This document shows, in pieces, positions 57,944 through 64,000 of a stretch of DNA of 64,000 nt. A program made the position numbers and the translations under genes. The DNA lies in the NCBI RefSeq assembly GCF_024105735.1, contig NZ_JAAAML010000001.1, forward strand, positions 620,001 through 684,000, written 5' to 3'. Numbering within the stretch: position 1 is the first letter of the stretch; each line of letters starts with the position of its first letter. The notes under the pieces are model-generated. The model had not been told where the DNA came from, searched no databases, and saw only the letters and a program-made list of their open reading frames with translations. This stretch comes from Parahoeflea alexandrii (GTDB lineage Bacteria > Pseudomonadota > Alphaproteobacteria > Rhizobiales > Rhizobiaceae).

Positions 57944-59332
57944 ATGACCGCATTATCGCCGGACATGCGGAAAGAGCAGCGCTGGAGCGCTCATATCTGG
58001 GCGACACTGGCGCTCGGAGTGCCGCTGGTCGGCACCCAGATCGCCCAGATCGCGATTGCCACCACCGATGTGGTGATGCTCGGCTGGTACGGCACCGAGG
58101 AACTGGCCGCCACCGTGCTTGGCTCGCAGGCCTTCTTCGTCGTCTACATTTTCGGTGCCGGCTTTGCCAGCGCGATCCTGCCGCTGGCGGCGCAGGCCGA
58201 GGGCCGAAATGATCCCACCCATGTGCGCCGCTCGGTGCGGATGGGGATGTGGATCCTGCTCCTCTACGCGGTCCTGGTGATGCCGTTCCTGTGGTTTCTC
58301 GAGCCGGCGCTGATCGGCCTTGGCCAGAAGCCCGAACTGGCCGCACTTGCCAGCGATTACATCCGGATCGCGCAATGGGCCATGTTCCCGGCGCTGATGA
58401 TGATGGCGCTGCGCTCGTTCTTTGCAGCACGCTCGCGGGCGGGCATCGTGTTGTGGTCGGCGCTGATCGGCACACTGGTCAACGGCGTTCTCAACTATGC
58501 GCTGATCTTCGGCCATTTCGGCGCACCCGAGATGGGCGTGCGCGGAGCGGCGGTGGCATCGGTGGTCAGCTCGACGGTGATCTTCCTGATCATGGCGGGC
58601 TGGGCGGTGCTGCATCCCAAGCATCTCGAGTACCGGCTGTTCCAGCGGTTCTGGCGGCCGGAGTGGCCGGCCTTCTTCGAGGTCTTCCGGCTCGGACTGC
58701 CTATCGGCTTCACCATCCTGGCCGAGGTCGGGCTGTTCATGGCGGCCTCGGTGATGATGGGCTGGCTCGGCACCGTGCCGCTTGCCGCCCACGGCATTGC
58801 CATTCAGCTTGCCTCGATCAGCTTCATGGTGCCGCTGGGGCTGTCGCATGCCGCAACCGTACGCATCGGCCAGGCCTATGGCCGCGGCGACATGGAAGGC
58901 CTGGCGCGCGCGGCGCACACGGTGATGGGTCTGTCGGTGGTCATCGCGCTTGCCTCCGGCGCGCTGTTCTGGGTTTTCCCGGAGGCGCTGGTCAGCCTGT
59001 TCCTCGACGAGGCCAATGCCGATGCGGCGGAACTGCTGAAAGTCGCGGTGCCGCTGGTGCTGGTGGCGGCGGCGTTCCAGCTGGTCGACGCGGTCCAGGC
59101 GATTGCCGCGGGTCAGCTGCGCGGCATCAAGGACACCCGCACGCCGATGATAATCGCGGTGATCAGCTACTGGCCGATAGGCCTGTCGGCGGCCTACGGG
59201 CTCGGCTTCGGCCTAGGCTATGGCGGTCCCGGCATCTGGGCGGGGTTGGCGATCGGGCTCGGCGTGGCGGCGGTGCTGCTCAATCTCAGGTTCGTCAACC
59301 GGGACCGATATCTGGATGTGGCGAAGGTGTGA
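57944..59332 (+). CDS. MATE-family multidrug efflux transporter (NorM-like)
   Basis: 462 residues, twelve transmembrane helices in two bundles. Motifs: GVPLVGTQIAQIAIATTDVV, MLGWYGTEELAATVLGSQAF and in the second half GLSHAATVRIGQAYGRGDME with LQLVDAVQAIAAGQLRG-like core (seen as FQLVDAVQAIAAGQLRGIKD). Exports cationic drugs or metabolites by Na+ or H+ exchange. Start ATG 57944 with GGGAG; the longer frame upstream is unsupported. Confidence 0.94.
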   Translation: MTALSPDMRKEQRWSAHIWATLALGVPLVGTQIAQIAIATTDVVMLGWYGTEELAATVLGSQAFFVVYIFGAGFASAILPLAAQAEGRNDPTHVRRSVRMGMWILLLYAVLVMPFLWFLEPALIGLGQKPELAALASDYIRIAQWAMFPALMMMALRSFFAARSRAGIVLWSALIGTLVNGVLNYALIFGHFGAPEMGVRGAAVASVVSSTVIFLIMAGWAVLHPKHLEYRLFQRFWRPEWPAFFEVFRLGLPIGFTILAEVGLFMAASVMMGWLGTVPLAAHGIAIQLASISFMVPLGLSHAATVRIGQAYGRGDMEGLARAAHTVMGLSVVIALASGALFWVFPEALVSLFLDEANADAAELLKVAVPLVLVAAAFQLVDAVQAIAAGQLRGIKDTRTPMIIAVISYWPIGLSAAYGLGFGLGYGGPGIWAGLAIGLGVAAVLLNLRFVNRDRYLDVAKV

Positions 59333-59339
59333 CCAGTCG

Positions 59340-60131
59340 TCATGCCATCGGGTTTCGGCTCATGTCCCGGGCCAGCGCCACGACGATGTCCCGTGTCGCT
59401 TCATCGGCGGGAAACAGGTGCTCGATCTTCCAGTCGGCGAGCGCGATGTCCTCGGCGGTGGAGAACTGGCTGATGGTCGAGAAGAAGGACAGCGTTACCT
59501 CTCCCAGCCTGTAGCGTGTCGGGATGACGGCCTCGCTGCCGACGCCCGGTCCGGGTACCGCGGTGTCAATGCGGCCGGCGAGCTTGTCTGCCATCTCCCC
59601 GAGCCAGGCGTCGCCGCCGAGATGGGCTGCTTCGGCGCGCAGGCGGTGGACCAGATGATGGGCCACCTCCTGCCAGTTCTCGATCAGCGCCGGCAGCCCG
59701 GTCTCGTCCATCAGTGCCTCCACCAGGTTCGCGTCGACGGAAAGCCCCATCTGCCCGAGCATCATCGTCGCCATGGTATTGGCCCGGACGATGGTCCAGC
59801 GGCGGTCGAGCACCATGGCCGGGTAGGGCATGTGCCGGTCCAGCATCCAGCCGAGCGCCGCGGTGATCGGGCCCATTTCGGCCTCGTCCATCGCCCTTGT
59901 GCGATAGTTCGGCGCAAATCCGGCTGCATGCAGCAAGGCGTTGCGGGAGCCGCGCGGCACGTCGAGCACGCCGCCGAGATTGAGCACCATGCCGCGGCTG
60001 GGGCGGGCGCGGCCGGTTTCGAGAAAGGAAATGTGCCGGGCCGAGACATTGGCGTTCAGACCGAGGTCAAGCTGGCTCAGCTTTCGCGCCTCACGCCAGT
60101 GCCTGAGCAGATCACCGAATTGCGTGGTCAT
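59340..60131 (-). CDS. XRE/HTH regulator with MmyB-like ligand domain
   Basis: 263 residues. N-terminal helix-turn-helix (LLRHWREARKLSQLDLGLNA, VSARHISFLETGRARPSRGM) and a C-terminal MmyB-type PAS-like ligand-binding domain (MPYPAMVLDRRWTIVRANTM, VALARDMSRNP). AAGGAGG before ATG 60131. Divergent from the small membrane gene at 60285, a plausible target. Confidence 0.93.
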   Translation of the reverse strand: MTTQFGDLLRHWREARKLSQLDLGLNANVSARHISFLETGRARPSRGMVLNLGGVLDVPRGSRNALLHAAGFAPNYRTRAMDEAEMGPITAALGWMLDRHMPYPAMVLDRRWTIVRANTMATMMLGQMGLSVDANLVEALMDETGLPALIENWQEVAHHLVHRLRAEAAHLGGDAWLGEMADKLAGRIDTAVPGPGVGSEAVIPTRYRLGEVTLSFFSTISQFSTAEDIALADWKIEHLFPADEATRDIVVALARDMSRNPMA

Positions 60132-60284
60132 TGCCGCCTCCTTCGCCACCCGGCCCGGCGCTTGTTCAGGCGCCCGACCGTGATCCATCATAGACCGGCG
60201 GCAAGGCCTGTCACTTACCTTCAAGGTAATTGCGCAGCGTCAGCCGTAAAGCTCTCATGGGATGGTCAACAAGGGAGTTTCGAC

Positions 60285-60710
60285 ATGGAAATCGCATATA
60301 CGCAATCCTGGCTCAAGGCGGCAGCCGGTATCGTCATCGGCGTCGGGCTGCTTCTGGCAGCCGGGGCCTTGCCGCCGCTGGCCGCGCCGGTGGTGTTCCT
60401 CGCCGACCTGATCATCTGGCCGCTCGACGGATTGCAAACGCTTGGAGCACCGGAGACTCGCGTCTTCATGGCGATTTCCGGCGGTGTCATGGTCGGCTGG
60501 GGCGTAACGCTGTGGAAACTGGCGGAGCATCTGATGGCCGAGCATCCGGCCGCCGTCCGATCGATCACCATGACCGGGCTCTACTCCTGGTTCGTGGTGG
60601 ATTCGATCGGGTCGATTGCAGCTGGCGTGCCGCTCAACGCGGTTGCGAATGTCAGTTTCGTGGTTCTGTTCCTGCTGGTGTTCCGCCGCCCGCGGCAGGC
60701 TCACGCCTGA
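60285..60710 (+). CDS. Four-helix membrane protein of unknown function
   Basis: 141 residues with about four transmembrane helices (AAAGIVIGVGLLLAAGALPP, VFMAISGGVMVGWGVTLWKL, GLYSWFVVDSIGSIAAGVPL, VSFVVLFLLVF). SD AAGGGAG before ATG 60285. Divergent from the XRE regulator; possibly regulated by it. Confidence 0.85.
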   Translation: MEIAYTQSWLKAAAGIVIGVGLLLAAGALPPLAAPVVFLADLIIWPLDGLQTLGAPETRVFMAISGGVMVGWGVTLWKLAEHLMAEHPAAVRSITMTGLYSWFVVDSIGSIAAGVPLNAVANVSFVVLFLLVFRRPRQAHA

Positions 60711-60803
60711 GCGTTGCAGGTTCCGGCCAATCGTCGCGGCGGGTCTCACCTGTCGCGGCGGTGTCTGTCGGCATCGGGCCAATCGGCTGATTGACGGCAG
60801 CCG

Positions 60804-61220
60804 TCAGTCCGGCCGTCCGGGCTCGTCACGGCTGCTGCAGTACAATGCGATCTTGTTGCCCTGGGGATCGCGGAGATAGCCGACATAGAAATGCGCGCTG
60901 TAGGCGGCCCGAAAACCGGGCGCGCCTTCGTTTCGCCCGCCGGAAGCAAGGGCTGCCGCGTGAAGCTTGCGGACCATCGCCTGGGTCGGCACCTCGAAAG
61001 CCACCATGGCGCCGTTGCCGGTGGATGCGGGCTGCCCGTCAAAGGGTGGTTTGACGTAGAAATCGGGCGGTTGATACCCTTGGTCAGGGGTGACGGCGAT
61101 CGAATAGCTCAGGCCTTCAGAGGAGACGTCGAGACTGTAGCCAAGACCCGGCAGGAATGCCGAATAGAAGCTTTCGGCAAGCGCGAGATCATCAACACCG
61201 ACCGTGACGTAGCCAATCAT
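60804..61220 (-). CDS. VOC-superfamily (glyoxalase/dioxygenase fold) protein
   Basis: 138 residues, single VOC module. Start IGYVTVGVDDLALAESFYSA, C-terminal VGYLRDPQGNKIALYC with the usual metal-side Glu replaced by an Ala/Leu context (KIALYC). Function unknown: glyoxalase-like or resistance-type protein. ATG 61220 with CGGAGAAG. Between the small membrane gene and carA. Confidence 0.88.
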   Translation of the reverse strand: MIGYVTVGVDDLALAESFYSAFLPGLGYSLDVSSEGLSYSIAVTPDQGYQPPDFYVKPPFDGQPASTGNGAMVAFEVPTQAMVRKLHAAALASGGRNEGAPGFRAAYSAHFYVGYLRDPQGNKIALYCSSRDEPGRPD

Positions 61221-61330
61221 CGCGCTTCTCCGTGTATCATGACCGCCGGGGCCGGTTTCACTCCATCATCCCGACCTTGCCGGGACCGGGAATTTGCATG
61301 CCGCTCCAGCCAGATGCCGGCCTTCAGGTT

Positions 61331-62527
<1,197 letters not shown>

Positions 62528-62831
62528 GTCAACTCCGTTCACAGCTGAGAAGCCGGTGTCACACCGGGCTGGGGCCCCTTGATCTCTGGTCGGGGCATCG
62601 CCATTTAAGACATCCGGAAGCCACCAGCGGTCAGCAGTTCTCGCGATGGATGGATCTTGGTCCGGTCTTTCAAGTGCCGGTAAATAGAGAAGGTGCAGGC
62701 TGCGGTCAATCAGGACAGTCCTGTGTCCTTGTCAATAAATCGCTTGAACAGGATGCAGCCAAAGGGGTAATCCTCTGCTCCTGCATATGCAGCCCCGAAA
62801 GGGTCGAGAAGGAACTGCCGGAGATAGTTAG
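62528..62831. other. Divergent promoter region between carA and the YqeY gene
   Basis: 304 bp without a gene. It holds the promoters for carA (minus) and the YqeY-family gene (plus); AT-rich words near 62735-62745 (TTGTCAATAAAT) may belong to the latter. No terminator or recognised leader RNA seen. Confidence 0.45.
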
Positions 62832-63284
62832 ATGATGCGTGAACGTTTTAGCGAAACGCTCAAGGATGCCATCCGCGCCAAGAATTCGCGCCGCATGTCG
62901 ACATTGCGGCTGATTCAGGCTGCCATAAAGGATCGTGACATCGCCAATCGCGGTGCCGGCAAGGATCCCGTCAGTGACGATGATATCCTTCAGATCCTGA
63001 CCAAGATGATCAAGCAGCGCGAGGAATCGGCTGCGATCTACGAAGAAAATGCACGTCTCGAGCTTGCCCAGCAGGAGCGGGACGAAATTGCCATCATCCG
63101 TCAGTTCCTGCCGCAGCAGCTGCCGGAGGAGGAAGTGCGCGAGTTGTGCAAGTCCGTGGTTTCGGAAACCGGAGCCTCGGGCCTGCGCGACATGGGCAAG
63201 TGCATGAACGTGCTGAAAGAGCGCTATCCGGGCCAGATGGATTTTTCCAAGGCCTGCGGTATGGTCAAGGGTCTTCTGCAGTAG
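62832..63284 (+). CDS. GatB/YqeY-domain protein
   Basis: 150 residues, all-helical YqeY fold: LKDAIRAKNSRRMSTLRLIQ, IKQREESAAIYEENARLELA, IIRQFLPQQLPEEEVRELCK and KERYPGQMDFSKACGMVKGL. Related to the tail domain of the GatB amidotransferase subunit and often linked to tRNA or DNA primase genes. GGAG before adjacent ATGs 62832 and 62835. Cytoplasmic, role uncertain. Confidence 0.93.
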   Translation: MMRERFSETLKDAIRAKNSRRMSTLRLIQAAIKDRDIANRGAGKDPVSDDDILQILTKMIKQREESAAIYEENARLELAQQERDEIAIIRQFLPQQLPEEEVRELCKSVVSETGASGLRDMGKCMNVLKERYPGQMDFSKACGMVKGLLQ

Positions 63285-63576
63285 CTTGTCGGGAGTTCGC
63301 CCGGGAATGCAGTGCGCTGCGGCCGGGCGGAGCCGCGGGCCACTGGAATCAGGCACCGGGTTGCAAGTGAAAAGTATCTCTTGCGTGTCCGGGTGGGCAC
63401 CCTAATCTGCGGTGGTATCATCGGCGACCGGGCGTCGGGTACACAACCATTTCGCGGTGGTCTAATACCCTAAATTCTGGGAGTATCCCAACGCAACCCT
63501 CGCCTGTAACCGATGAGATACGGCGGTGAGATGATTCGCGCTAAAGCGCGGATTCGATCCGCGGATAGGACAACTC

Positions 63577-64000
63577 ATGATGCTCAATACCGCCTCCCAA
63601 ATTCATTTCGACCAGGTTCATCGCCGGTTTCCGGAACAGTGCTGGGAGCACGTCGGCGTCACCAGCGGCGAAGTTGTGGATCTGCTTGGTTCCATTGTGC
63701 CTTTGGGGATCTGGCGGCTGGATATCGCGACGGGGCTGGTGTTCTGGTCCGAGGATGCGGCGCGTATCCATGGCATGGAGGCCACCAACGGGTCGGTCAG
63801 CCTGGCAAAGATACTGACCTGCTATCATCCGGAGGATGTGGCAGTGATTGAGGCATTGCTGGAATCGGCGACAACCCGGCGCAACGGCTTCCGATTCGTC
63901 ATGAGGGTGAAGGGGGGCTCCGGATCTTATCGACTGATTGCCGTAGCGGGCCGATACAGGGCTGACAATGACGGCGAATTGATCGGATACTGCCATGAGT
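63577..64000 (+). CDS. PAS-domain protein, N-terminal part (cut by window edge)
   Basis: The first 141 codons are present. After about 30 residues a PAS domain begins: DLLGSIVPLGIWRLDIATGL, VFWSEDAARIHGMEATNGSV, then IAVAGRYRADNDGELIGY. AGGA before ATG 63577 (a second ATG follows). The output domain is outside the window (kinase, GGDEF or LuxR are all possible). It occupies the place where many rhizobia have dnaG after the YqeY gene. Confidence 0.8.
   Translation, partial: MMLNTASQIHFDQVHRRFPEQCWEHVGVTSGEVVDLLGSIVPLGIWRLDIATGLVFWSEDAARIHGMEATNGSVSLAKILTCYHPEDVAVIEALLESATTRRNGFRFVMRVKGGSGSYRLIAVAGRYRADNDGELIGYCHE

Overview
The window looks like a stretch of chromosome from an alphaproteobacterium of the order Hyphomicrobiales (Rhizobiales), probably Rhizobiaceae or a Hoeflea-like relative. 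This rests on gene content and order, not on a database search. The DNA is GC-rich with strongly GC-biased third codon positions. Several neighbourhoods are known from rhizobia, above all greA-lpsB-lpsE-lpsD / lpsC-lrp / trxB-lsrB. Other lineage markers are a BA14K lectin-like protein, DUF1344 proteins, a long-form CarB, and an AbcR-type small RNA beside a LsrB/VtlR-type LysR regulator. I see no prophage, insertion sequence, CRISPR array, rRNA or tRNA. Most of the window is ordinary core genome.

Layout. 1-5.4 kb (minus): prs (cut by the window edge), a lipoprotein, and an operon lgt - NDUFAF7-like methyltransferase - pgeF - M24-fold protein. 5.7-8.0 kb (plus): a UbiK/BMFP protein, then YbjN-domain protein, proC and a CsaA-like protein. 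8.1-17 kb: an EnvZ-like kinase, a long-chain acyl-CoA ligase, a bile-acid/sodium symporter-family carrier, a Cache-type chemoreceptor, an OmpR-like regulator coupled to a MarR regulator, and divergent ilvE. 17-20.6 kb: hppD with its divergent Lrp-type regulator, an MscS channel and a metallo-beta-lactamase-fold hydrolase. 20.7-30.6 kb: small envelope proteins (BA14K, two DUF1344), a cold-shock protein, a DMT transporter, DUF1499, a PQQ-type sugar dehydrogenase, an EAL protein, aspartate aminotransferase, DUF2177 and a lipid kinase.

30.7-45 kb: a LysR/NAD-epimerase divergent pair, then the AbcR-like sRNA, lsrB, trxB, lrp, the lps core glycosyltransferases and greA. These are followed by an EEP-family hydrolase, an FAD oxidoreductase, a DUF2235 protein and a small membrane protein. 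45-64 kb: carB, an AUR1-like PAP2 membrane protein, a cytochrome c coupled to a membrane LytTR regulator, a zinc metallopeptidase, a chemoreceptor with a CheR-tether tail, a large MscS channel, a MATE exporter, an XRE regulator, a VOC protein, carA, a YqeY protein and the start of a PAS-domain protein.

How the genes fit together. Amino-acid and pyrimidine metabolism (proC, ilvE, aatA, hppD, carA/carB) is mixed with envelope functions (lgt, lps genes, channels, lipoproteins) and many one- and two-component regulators. The most interesting non-coding element is the sRNA at about 32.9-33.0 kb. It has an anti-Shine-Dalgarno hairpin loop, a strong terminator and a perfect palindrome just upstream of its promoter, and it lies directly downstream of the regulator thought to control it.
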